This document shows, piece by piece, positions 1 to 8,249 of a stretch of DNA of 64,000 bases; the stretch's first letter is position 1, and every line of letters begins with the position of its first letter. Source of the DNA: Bidens hawaiensis. Taxonomy: Eukaryota; Streptophyta; Magnoliopsida; Asterales; Asteraceae. The notes beneath the pieces were generated by a model. That model saw only the letters and a program-made list of their open reading frames with translations. It was not told the origin of the DNA and made no database searches. The stretch covers positions 7,688,001 to 7,752,000 of the forward strand of contig JAIQDT010000001.1 in NCBI GenBank assembly GCA_021521415.1. The letters run 5' to 3'. A program made the position numbers and the translations under genes.

Positions 1-703
1 TTGAACGCGAACTGTAAACACACCAGAATTACCTTACACAATGCACAAACAAGTGATGAATGGAATGATGGCAGCCGGCCAAAACTTGATTAAAAATGGG
101 TACCAGGAAGCTACTAACATCAAATTAAAATTGCGGGTTTAGTTTGCGCTGGTTCTAGGATCATTTTAGCCAGATTAATTTAATTATAATGTTTGATATA
201 GGTGTATTCATAGACGTGTAAAGACGACTTTGTTATTATAGTTAATACATATCAATATGATTTCGTTTTCCTAATTAAGGACGTCGGTGAGAACTGAAAT
301 GGAAAGAGGATCAAAACTCATGATTCAATTCCTAATTTACGACGATGATTGTGGCGCAAACAAGCTAAACGGGTCGTGTGTTAGGGTTTGGATATGGGTT
401 TGGGTTATTGGGTTAAAGGGTAAATGGAATAATAATATAATAACAATAAAAGAAATTACACTATGGTCCTTAGAGTTTTTAGATGGAAACATTAAGGGTT
501 AAAAGTTTAGTTTTAGGTTAAAAATGTATACGTTTCCAAAGGTGTTTTAGTAATTAAGTAAATACTAAAGTAATAATATTAAAATATTAAAATAATAATA
601 ACGACTCGACAAACGCAACATTTTTATTCGATAAAATTTCCCAAATATAAAAATGGGTCGGGTTATGATTAACAAATATTAATTTAGAATATCCGAGCTG
701 TTA
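1..703. other. unassigned AT-rich sequence
   Basis: No gene is supported. One short open frame at 287-502 (71 codons, plus strand) has no recognisable motif and is probably chance. The sequence is A/T rich with simple TAA-type runs near 570-600. It may be the remains of another LTR, because it ends in a GTTACA that resembles the end of the Tekay-like LTRs, but this was not established. Confidence 0.4.
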
Positions 704-867
704 CAATTATTAGGGTTCGGTGCCATTCATTCTTGGATATTAGTAGGGTCCGATGCCCTTCTTTCATATAACCATATAATCATATATTCATTTCATTACT
801 TTTATATTTTATACTTTTATACATACTGTTAACATTTTCTATATCATTCATCAAACATTCACATATC

Positions 868-895
868 ATACACTTACCACTTAAGGTAAGTGTAT
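868..895 (-). other. conserved hairpin in LTR H
   Basis: Arms ATACACTTACC and GGTAAGTGTAT are perfectly complementary around a short loop. The homologous hairpins in C (6468-6495, 13922-13949) have ATC/GAT in place of ACC/GGT, a paired change that keeps the stem. Element orientation puts it in the transcribed downstream part of the LTR. Confidence 0.6.
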
Positions 896-1000
896 CAACT
901 AATCACATCTAGTATGCACACAACCCCAAAAACATAACAATAAAATGGGGCTAGAAAGTCACCTATGTCCTGTTTCTTTCTGAGTTTTTGGTCACACCTC

Positions 1001-1558
1001 GGGTATGCTTGGCAAAACTAGTTGCTAGCTGTAGCTTGAAGCTGGTGGCTGGTGGCTTGAAGCTGGTAGCTTTTTAGATATATTTAGATGTTTGTCAGAG
1101 TAGCTAGAGCTTTTAATAAAACGTATAAAATTACTAAAATGGGCATAACTAAATACAATAATAGTAAATGTATTTATTTTGGAAGGTTATTTAAGTAAAT
1201 TAAAATACTAAAAGCTTGTAGCTATTTCTAAACGTTACTAGTAGAAGCTTTAAGCTTTTTCTGCTAACCTAAAAGCTTTAAGCTCCTTGAACAAAACAAA
1301 GCTTTTAATTGAGTAGGAATTTTTCTTATAAGCTTGAAGCTTGAAGCTCTTAAAAGCTCCTAAAAGCTTCATGCCAAATACTAAAAGCTTGTAGCTATTT
1401 CTAAACGTTACTAGTAGAAGCTTTAAGCTTTTTCTGCTAACCTAAAAGCTTTAAGCTCCTTGAACAAAACAAAGCTTTTAATTGAGTAGGAATTTTTCTT
1501 ATAAGCTTGAAGCTTGAAGCTCTTAAAAGCTCCTAAAAGCTTCATGCCAAACATACCC
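1001..1558. mobile_element. MITE inserted in LTR H
   Basis: Terminal inverted repeats are visible: the left end reads GGGTATGCTTGGCA and the right end TGCCAAACATACCC, 13 of 14 paired. No coding capacity. The interior is dominated by AAGCTT/GCTTGAAGC words and contains a 173-bp direct duplication. It interrupts LTR H between its GGGGCTAGAAA and TAGCTGTGCACG landmarks. The target duplication is unclear (flanks CTC and CTA), so the superfamily (PIF/Harbinger or hAT) is not settled. Confidence 0.75.
1208..1551. repeat. 173-bp tandem duplication inside the MITE
   Basis: The block starting CTAAAAGCTTGTAGC at 1208 recurs at 1381 with period 173 and, by eye, no differences over most of its length. 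The second copy runs into the right terminal repeat, whose sequence is also present at the end of the first copy (near 1370-1380). The near-identity implies a recent duplication of the element's right end. Confidence 0.9.
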
Positions 1559-1644
1559 CTACTCTTAGCTGTGCACGAATAATTGTGTAATAATTATATG
1601 TATCAATTTACTACTTTTACTATATCGTATGTCTAGGTTAGTGA

Positions 1645-1747
1645 AACCTAGCTCATGGGGGTTTGGGTGCAGCGCCCCTGGCATTGGGGTTCTAGGGGCG
1701 GAAGCCCCTAGCAGTGCCCAAGGGTAAGAGCCCCTGGCTAGGTTCGA
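1645..1747 (-). other. GC-rich hairpin block of LTR H
   Basis: G/C-rich island in an A/T-rich surround, containing successive short inverted repeats such as GCAGCGCCCC, CTAGGGGCGGAAGCCCCTAG and AAGAGCCCCTGG. Equivalent blocks occur at 6698-6785, 14150-14240 and 17037-17130. In element orientation it lies downstream of the TATA position, so it would be transcribed and could fold into consecutive stems. Confidence 0.7.
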
Positions 1748-1800
1748 ATCAAGTTACAATTCATTAAAAAACTGACTTTCTATGATTTTGGGTCAAGTCT

Positions 1801-2165
1801 AAACCAATCGAATCGATTCTGAAATTCCAATCAAATTGACTCTAAAAAACCAATCGAATTGAGTCTAAAAACCAATCCAATTGAATTTTGATAACTAATC
1901 GAATCGAGTATGAAAATCCAATCAAATCGACTCTGAATAACCAATCGTATCGAGTATGAAAAACCAATCGAATCGACTCTGAATAACCAATCGAATCAAC
2001 TCTGAAAAAACCAATCGAAATGAGTCTGATAACCAATCGAATAGACTCTGAAAGACCAATCGAATCGAATCCGAAAAACCAATAGAATCGAGTCTTAATT
2101 CGATTCGATTTGTTTCCATTCGATTCGATTCGTTCCCATTCGATTCGATTCGTTTTATCTCCAAA
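1801..2165. repeat. motif array of LTR H (ATCGAATCGA type)
   Basis: About a dozen degenerate units of the form CCAATCGAATCGACTCTGAA followed by an inverted section with three CATTCGATTCGATTCGTT-like units (about 2100-2155). It occupies the position where C carries GGCGAAGTT units and D carries AACGAATT units. Open frames read from it are products of the repetition, not genes. Confidence 0.85.
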
Positions 2166-2830
2166 TGAATCGAGTTTCTCCAGAACTCGATTGAAACATG
2201 GTTTTTCCTATCTTTTTTGTCAAGTCACATCCTTACATCCCGTTATGCCCGTTTAAAAGAAAAAAACGTGTTCCGGGCCATAACGACTTAATTTACTCAT
2301 TATAGCACGGTCCAAACGTAATTCGTTCATCCCGTTTCATTCCAAACATCTTGTTTACGTTCAAATTTTTTTTTCTTACATAATAAAGCTTGATTTGCCT
2401 TAGTATCAAATCCTAGGGCAAACCGACCTCAAAAACTTAACCTTTAACCTAATACGTATCTTTTTGGTTCACTTCTAGCATCGGGTTTGATTCAACACAC
2501 ATATCTAGACGTGTTTCTTTCTTGTATGGTGAAGATCTAACACAAACCATTCTTGGTTGGGATTCAGATCTGAGCCGAAATGGAAGAGGAGTGTTTGTGT
2601 GTGTTTATGAGTGTGTTATGGAGGTTGGATGGATGAAATGAGGGTTTTAGGGAGGTTTAAGGGTGTTTATATACACTTAAGCCCATGGACCTAAGACCCA
2701 TCACCATCCCTTATTCTATATTTTATTGTCCAAGCCCACACTCTATTACTTTTATTTAACTAAAGTATATAGTAACACACCATTAGGTAATCGAGATTAT
2801 TTAAATTGTTATTATCAAAAGTAAGCACAA

Positions 2831-3133
2831 CCATACGTTTTCAGACACGTGGCATCCCAGTCAGTAATGACTAGTTTTGCAAAAACTAGCTTTGTGGTAT
2901 AATGCCCTATCCCTTTCGATTAATGCACAATATTTTTTTTTAATATAAATAATATAAATTGAAATGCAAAAAAAAACTTGATTGGATAACCCCCCCACCT
3001 TCTCCACCCTTGTTGTGTATACAACGAAAATGGTCAAAACGAAGAGGAAAATGAGGGTGGGGGCAGTTTTCATCACGTTTTGGCCTCAACAAGGAGCTAG
3101 TACGTTTGGTCTAACCGTTTGTCAATTTAATCA
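2831..3133. other. spacer between LTR H and element E
   Basis: No gene, repeat or element end recognised apart from short homopolymer runs. It may be the host DNA into which E inserted. Confidence 0.4.
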
Positions 3134-4231
3134 TGTCGAAAAACAATGGTATAAATTTTAATGAACCTTAATGTTTTGATAATGACTTGTTAAGACAATT
3201 TGATATAAAATAGTTCTAGTTCATCATTGATAACTATATATCACACACATGTCCCTTAACACTCGATTGATCAGCACTAGTCACAACTAAGCAATAATAA
3301 AATTAATCAAGACTACACACACTCAAGATCAAAATTATCAATTTCATGTCTACTAAGGGCTAAATCGAAATTTCTACACTAAAATGATGATTAAGAAATT
3401 ACAATACTAATCAACTGAAGACAAATTAACAACTTAGTTAAGATAGGTGAGTTTTTATAAACTTAGGATAAGTTTATAAAAATATATACTTAAGCATATT
3501 ATTTTTAAATATCATTTGAAAGACTTATTCTACTCTTGGTAATTCTTCCATCTCATTTGTGCATTAGGCAACCACCTCTACCAAAAGGGGAAACCAAACT
3601 CAAACGTGGAATGATTTGAAGCTTTGGTTGAAGTTGATAAAGTATATTTAACCAAATGGGTGAATTACTTGGTTTTTGTTGTATGGAGATGAGAGAAGTG
3701 AGTTGTACATGTTCTCGCATGTGTTGGTCAACATCAGAAAACAAAATATCAAGAAAATTACCACGCATAACGTTCATATTGGTAAACCCAATGTGAAGCG
3801 GATTGACAGTCGCTAGAAGCGACCGTCGGTTCACCATTCCCTTAACGTTGTCTCTCACATACTTGGCTATTAATCGAAGACTTATTCAAACTAAGTGTTC
3901 GCCCCATCACTCTGCAATAACTACACACACTTCAAGGTTAATCTCTTCCAATATTTAAGTCTAATGAAGGTTCAATTATATAGACATGAGTTTAAAAGTG
4001 TAGAGCAAAAGAAAAGCTTTTCAAATCTAAACATCCAACCATCTACTTGTAATTTGAGGGGTCAACACTAGAGGTTGTTCTAGTGTTTTGACAAGTGAGA
4101 ACTCATCACTAGCTGATGATTTGAGAGGGGTAACTGTGTGAAAATGACTAAATAACTCGCTATGGTCGATGGGAGCGAACAACTTCATGGTTCTATTGGA
4201 AGCTTAAAAGAAAGCAGTCCTCTTGGTCGAT
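3134..4231 (+). mobile_element. 5' LTR fragment of SIRE-like copia 'E'
   Basis: Aligns along most of its length with the sequence beginning at 48608: both have TTTTAATNAACCTTAAT near the start, CATGTCCCTTAACACT, a GGTAAGTCTT-like block, a hairpin (3809-3823), ATTATATAGA as likely TATA (about 3975) and TTTGAGGGGTCAACACTAGA near 4055. Similarity is lost after about 4138 (GAGAGGGG), so the LTR end was deleted or replaced. Element A is inserted just beyond, at 4237. Antisense open frames here (for example 3553-3858) are chance. The mismatch load between the copies makes E the oldest copia in the window. Confidence 0.7.
3809..3823 (+). other. hairpin in E 5' LTR
   Basis: Arms GTCGCT and AGCGAC around loop AGA, followed by GACCGTCGG. 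The partner LTR has GTTGCT and AGCAAC at the same place (49264-49278): both arms changed in a complementary way. Confidence 0.6.
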
Positions 4232-4236
4232 CTGAC
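4232..4236. other. target-site duplication of element A, left
   Basis: CTGAC directly before the left LTR of A, matched exactly by CTGAC at 46229-46233 after its right LTR. The pair shows A is one insertion despite its 42-kb span. Confidence 0.9.
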
Positions 4237-4730
4237 TGATTGAACCTTAGATCTAAGATCTAAGATACGTTAATGCTATAAGCCGGATCTAGTTCATTGA
4301 TTACTCTTACTATGTATTGATTATATATGTATTATATTAGTTGTAGTATGTATATTAAGTATAGATTAAGAGAAGTTTTGATCGAGAGAGAATTGGACAG
4401 AGTTTAGTTACGTTAATCTCAAAACTTAAATTAACAGAGGTATGTGCCTCTATATGTAGAAGATGGATTTGATTCGTTACACAAGCCATAACGAATCAGT
4501 TTCCACTTGGTTACATTACATTACAAAATAATAAACATAACAAACTAAACCCCCATTCGTTAAACATCCTTAACTAATGGTTGGTACATTAAGTAAGCTA
4601 ACTACTTCGTTAAACAACCTCAATGAACTAGCTTAAATATAATGAACTAACTTAATATAAATAACTTTTTCTTTAATAAATAAAAAAAAATGAATAAAAA
4701 GACTCGAGACACTAAACCTGTGCACTAACA
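4237..4730 (-). repeat. 3' LTR of element A
   Basis: 494 bp; on the minus strand it begins TGTTAGTGCAC and ends GGTTCAATCA. Compared with the 417-bp 5' LTR it has about 75 extra bases after the TATA region (about 4470-4545), including two more AACGAAT/ATTCGTTA motifs. The TATA position (4450-4459) reads CTACATATAG on the minus strand rather than CTATATATAG. Confidence 0.9.
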
Positions 4731-4744
4731 GACACCCCCTCGTC
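4731..4744 (-). promoter_or_regulatory. polypurine tract of element A
   Basis: On the minus strand GACGAGGGGGTGTC lies directly against the 3' LTR start; it would prime plus-strand DNA synthesis. It matches the AAGGGGGGGTC tract of B in form and position. Confidence 0.85.
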
Positions 4745-4764
4745 TTCAGCTCTTTGTCTTTAAA

Positions 4765-5657
4765 TTATTTGAAGCGCTTGGTTTGCCAGTCCCGACAGCT
4801 GTGAATTCCATGCTCGTGACATACACGAACAACACGTTGAAACTGCATTGCTCGGTCATAGTCTTCACGACGCTCGATCAATATCTTATTCTTGAAGAGC
4901 ACGCCGTTGTCAGTCTCAGTCAAATTCAAGAGCCACATCGGATCAATAATCTCAATTAGCTCGGTCTTTAATCCCTTTCCCAAAACAATAATGGCCTCGC
5001 CAGTACGATTGTCATAATACGAATGGTTGAAAGATAAATACATATGCTGATTAAGCGTCTTGACTGGTACACACTTCATGGTCTTTGGCGGTTTAACCTT
5101 AAGCGCAAGCTTCCTCCAACCCGTTCTTGGATCTATCTCGTCAATACGCTTTCGAATTGGAATCTTCGGCTTAAAGAATTTGAACCCATGATTGACCTCG
5201 AAGAGAAAATGTTGATGAAACCATTCTGCTCGACGATTTCCACCACGATTTATGAACGGTCGACACGCGAGGGTCCGAACATCCCATCGCGGTAATGAGA
5301 GAACGTCAGTAATGTTTTCGTAGTACTGAACGCCGTTCTCCCATTTGATGATACAAACTTTTAAATCAGAATCATAAAGCCATGAAACAATGTCACCTCG
5401 CACTTTTGACACGACTTTAAAGGAAGTCATCTGATTGGCTTGAGCACGTGCGACAACTTCCACTTTCAGCTCTTTATCAACATACTTGTATGCATCAATA
5501 ATCTTACGTGCTCTATTGTCTCTACATGCAAACCATCCTTGAATATCAGCAACAGATGGATCAGGCTTTGAATCAAATCTTGTGTCAACGCTCTTGCCTT
5601 TTGAGACTTTCTCCAAGTGATCCTCGGCTTCTTTGACGTTTTGTTCAGTAAATATAG
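4765..5657 (-). pseudogene. element A ORF3, C-terminal part
   Basis: Open over 4765-5616 and readable to the C insertion at 5657. It is the C-terminal domain of A's third ORF and resembles residues about 740-976 of B's ORF3 (35957-38887): both have a GVQY motif, a DPMxLxNL motif and end in QRVVxVCxxxGxH. About 283 residues, no transmembrane segment, lysine rich. Before C inserted it followed the 15096-16011 segment: the reading frame continues across the TATAG duplication. The molecular role is unknown. This is the least decayed part of A's ORF3. Confidence 0.75.
5653..5657. other. target-site duplication of element C, left
   Basis: TATAG, repeated exactly at 15096-15100 after the right LTR of C. 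Confidence 0.9.
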
Positions 5658-6124
5658 TGTAAGGCCCCGTTACCGGTAGCCCTACTTTCGTGTTGGATTT
5701 ACTAATAAACGCAGTTCTAAATATTAGAGTTAATTAAAACATTCGTGGAACATTAAAAACATTCAAACCATTACATTCCATAACCATAATTCTTTTCTTA
5801 TCGAGCATTCATAGTCATTTAAAAACAAAACATAGTCTTTTAAAATAAAACATCATAGCAAAATCTTCAGATGCCAGCTTCGTCCAACTCTGCCATGTGT
5901 CCTCCTTAAGCTACCTGCCTCATTCTACTCACCTGCGTGCATACTAAAAGTCAGCTATGCTGAGTGAGTTCTAGTTAATCACATACTCATACAATACCTT
6001 CTTACATTTCATACTTAACCTCTTAACTTTCTTTCATACACACATAAGTGCATATACTTTCATTCTTACCTTCATACTTTCTTTACATACATTATCATAC
6101 GTTTTAAAGAGCCTTTCGCCCTAT

Positions 6125-6290
6125 AACCTCACAGATATTATAAGGGTCTGGTCCCTGACATCATAGATATTATAAAGGTCTGGTCCCTAACATCACAGAT
6201 ATTATTAGGGCCTGGTCCCTAACATCACAGATATTATTAGGGTCTGGTCCCTAACATCACAGATATTATTAGGGTCTGGTCCCTCTTCGT
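6125..6290 (-). repeat. 32-bp tandem array in C 3' LTR
   Basis: About five units of CAGATATTATTAGGGTCTGG plus TCCCTAACATCA, period 32. The 5' LTR has about six (13550-13735) and LTR D has related but diverged units (16464-16620). Copy number therefore changes between LTRs of one element. Confidence 0.88.
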
Positions 6291-6467
6291 TACCATACAA
6301 CCATGCCTTTCCTTCGTTTGTTAACTTTATCGCATTCATACATATAAGCAAATACATTATACTTACCTTATACGTAAAACTACAACCTGACAGTACGTGC
6401 AATATCCGAAGATCGTTCACGTACTAACAAGCAATCATTTATACATTTCACATCATTCATATAAGGC

Positions 6468-6495
6468 ATACACTTATCACTTAGGATAAGTGTAT
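6468..6495 (-). other. conserved hairpin in C 3' LTR
   Basis: Perfect 11-bp arms ATACACTTATC and GATAAGTGTAT around a 6-base loop. It is present in the 5' LTR (13922-13949), in D (16808-16835, one mismatch) and in H (868-895, with a compensated pair). Confidence 0.65.
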
Positions 6496-6697
6496 TAACA
6501 AACATATCGAGTATGCACACAGCCCCGAAAACATAACACAGAAGTGGGGCTAGAAAATCACCTGAATCCTGTTACGCTCTCCGTTAATCGTTATTCCCTT
6601 CTTAAGCTGTGCACGGCTGACTGTATAATATTTACATGTATCAATTAACTACTACTACTCATATCGTATATCTATCTTTATATAACCCACAACGAAC

Positions 6698-6785
6698 GGG
6701 GGTCCGGGGGCAGCGCCCCTGGCAGTGGGGTCTAGGGGCGTCAGCCACTAGCAGGGTCCAAGGGGCAGAGCCCCTAGCTGGGGTC
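6698..6785 (-). other. GC-rich hairpin block in C 3' LTR
   Basis: Successive self-complementary words such as GGGGCAGCGCCCC, CTAGGGGCGTCAGCC and AGGGGCAGAGCCCCT. Equivalent blocks lie at 14150-14240, 17037-17130 and 1645-1747. I recall similar G/C-rich tracts from many plant gypsy LTRs; what they do is not known to me. Confidence 0.7.
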
Positions 6786-6949
6786 ATTAGGTTTTTAATT
6801 AACTGTCTTAACACATTAACTGTCTTAACACATTTTTCATTAGGTTTTTAATTTATTTTCTCATTTGCTAACTCCAGCGAACTTATCATTAAGAGAACTT
6901 AACATAAGCGAACTTAAGCATAGGCGAAATTAGTGTTCGGCGAAGTTAA

Positions 6950-7312
6950 CCCTAGGCGAACATATGCCAGGCGAAGTTATCAGTTAGGCGAACTTGTCAC
7001 CAGGCGAAGTTATCATTTAGGCGAACTTGTCACCAGGCGAAGTTATCATTTAGGCGAACTTGTCACCAGGCGAAGTTATCAGTTAGGCGAACTTGGCCTT
7101 AGGCGAAGTTACCAGTTAGGCGAACTTGTCACCAGGCGAAGTTATCATTTAGGCGAACTTGTCACCAGGCGAAGTTATCATTTAGGCGAACTTGTCACCA
7201 GGCGAAGTTATCAGTTAGGCGAACTTGACCTTAGGCGAAGTTACCAGTTAGGCGAACTTGCTTGCAAGCGAACTTGCTTGCAGGCGAAGTTCGCTTGTAG
7301 GCGAAGTTGTGC
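6950..7312 (-). repeat. GGCGAAGTT motif array in C 3' LTR
   Basis: Alternating AGGCGAAGTTATCATTT and AGGCGAACTTGTCACC half-units make a 33-bp period, about ten half-unit pairs, followed by variants near 7250-7312. Since 33 is divisible by three, the plus strand is open (6933-7337) and encodes an 11-residue repeat, which I regard as a by-product. In element orientation the array sits upstream of the TATA position. Confidence 0.92.
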
Positions 7313-8013
7313 AGCAGCCGCCGCTGTTCATCCTTAATCCCCAAAATCATCATCGTTTTACCGAGAAATCCATGGGTATGGCGTTAACAAGTCCCGCGAT
7401 CATTCCCATGGCCTTGTTTGGGTAAAACTTAGCCCGGAATGACGTAAAGTTTGGACCTTTATGGTAAAAACGTTCAATACTAATGTTAAGGGTTCATTAA
7501 TCGAGCGTTTCCATTTTCAGGTTCATTACACTCGTATTTATCATCAAGTTTACAACTTTATGTTTCGTTTATACCCGATCTACTCTCGTTCTAAGTTTCA
7601 AGACTAAACGTTTATAAAAACGAAATCTTTAGGATCAAAACATACCTTTTATACGTTCGGTGTGGTCGTGGTTTTCTTGGTTATCTCGTATATTGAAGAT
7701 CTAATAATGGTTGGCTTGATTTTTGGACTCGAGTCCGCTCTCTCTCTCTCGGCCGTATGAGGTGTAGTGTATGTATGTGTTTTTTGAGTGTGTAGAGATT
7801 TATGAAAGATGGAAATGATAGTTAGGGTTTTAGGATGGTTTAAGGGGATATTTATATCCCTTAAAGCCCATGGACCTAAGGCCCATTACCCTTAATCCAT
7901 CTTAATTAATCTAAGTCCATGATCCGTTCTTTACTCGGTATTACTTACTTAATAACGCGAAATCACTAAACGTAACTTTCTTTATTTATCATTATAATAT
8001 TCAGGATGTTACA

Positions 8014-8030
8014 AGTCTTCCCCTCCTTAA
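8014..8030 (-). promoter_or_regulatory. polypurine tract of element C
   Basis: On the minus strand AAGGAGGGGAAGACT abuts the 3' LTR, where plus-strand DNA synthesis is primed. Confidence 0.85.
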
Positions 8031-8057
8031 AGAGGTTTCGTCCCCGAAACCTAACTA

Positions 8058-8249
8058 TTACATAAACAAACTAGGGTAGAACTTGCGCATCTCATCCTCA
8101 GCTTCCCAAGTAGCATCCGATCCTTTGCGATGTTTCCATATCACTTTTACCAAAAGTATAACCTTGTGACGAAGCTGCTTCTCCTTGCGATCAACGATCT
8201 CTATCGGTTTCTCGATGTAGTTCAATTGTTCATCAACCTCAATGTCCAT
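8058..8249 (-). pseudogene. element C chromodomain (frameshifted from pol)
   Basis: 63 codons in the -1/+2 frame relative to the integrase frame; the two frames overlap at 8239-8249. The segment has a chromodomain pattern: Y-I-E near residue 11, LVKVIWK in the middle and ATWE near residue 47, ending in YPSLF. In chromoviruses this domain is the C-terminus of integrase and directs insertion toward certain chromatin. A one-base change in the overlap separates it from the rest of pol, so it is now read only out of frame. The ATG at its start is probably internal to the ancestral protein. Confidence 0.85.

Larger units (their letters stand above)
704..2830 (-). mobile_element. relic LTR 'H' of a Tekay-like gypsy element
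   Basis: Recognised by colinear similarity to the better-defined LTRs of element C (5658-8013) and solo LTR D (16017-18186). It has the same order of landmarks: 'agggtcc' repeats (about 710-765), a hairpin at 868-895, a GGGGCTAGAAA block near 947, TAGCTGTGCACG after the MITE, a GC-rich hairpin block (1645-1747), a motif array (1801-2165) and an AGCCCATGGACCTAAG block near 2680. Both ends are truncated: neither the TGTAAGGCCCC start nor the GATTGTTACA end is present, and no target duplication was found. Orientation is inferred from C and D. A MITE at 1001-1558 interrupts it. Confidence 0.75.
5658..8013 (-). repeat. 3' LTR of element C
   Basis: 2356 bp. In minus-strand order it holds the promoter side with a 33-bp motif array (6950-7310), a weak TATA-like site (about 6841-6861), a GC-rich hairpin block (6698-6785), a stem at 6468-6495 and a 32-bp tandem array (6125-6290). 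It is longer than the 5' LTR mainly because the latter lost about 382 bp corresponding to 7250-7631. Confidence 0.92.

Noticed and set aside
3553..3858. Antisense frame (101 codons) as a gene
   Set aside because: It lies in E's LTR; the homologous LTR keeps only a short broken version (49004-49216) and there is no recognised domain.
6125..6290. CRISPR-like array (regular repeats)
   Set aside because: Units are tandem with no unique spacers, inside a plant LTR.
6933..7337. Open frame with 11-residue repeats (also 14394-14849)
   Set aside because: It is the plus-strand reading of a 33-bp promoter array in the LTR of a minus-strand element; openness follows from a period divisible by three. 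No start context or conserved relative is evident.
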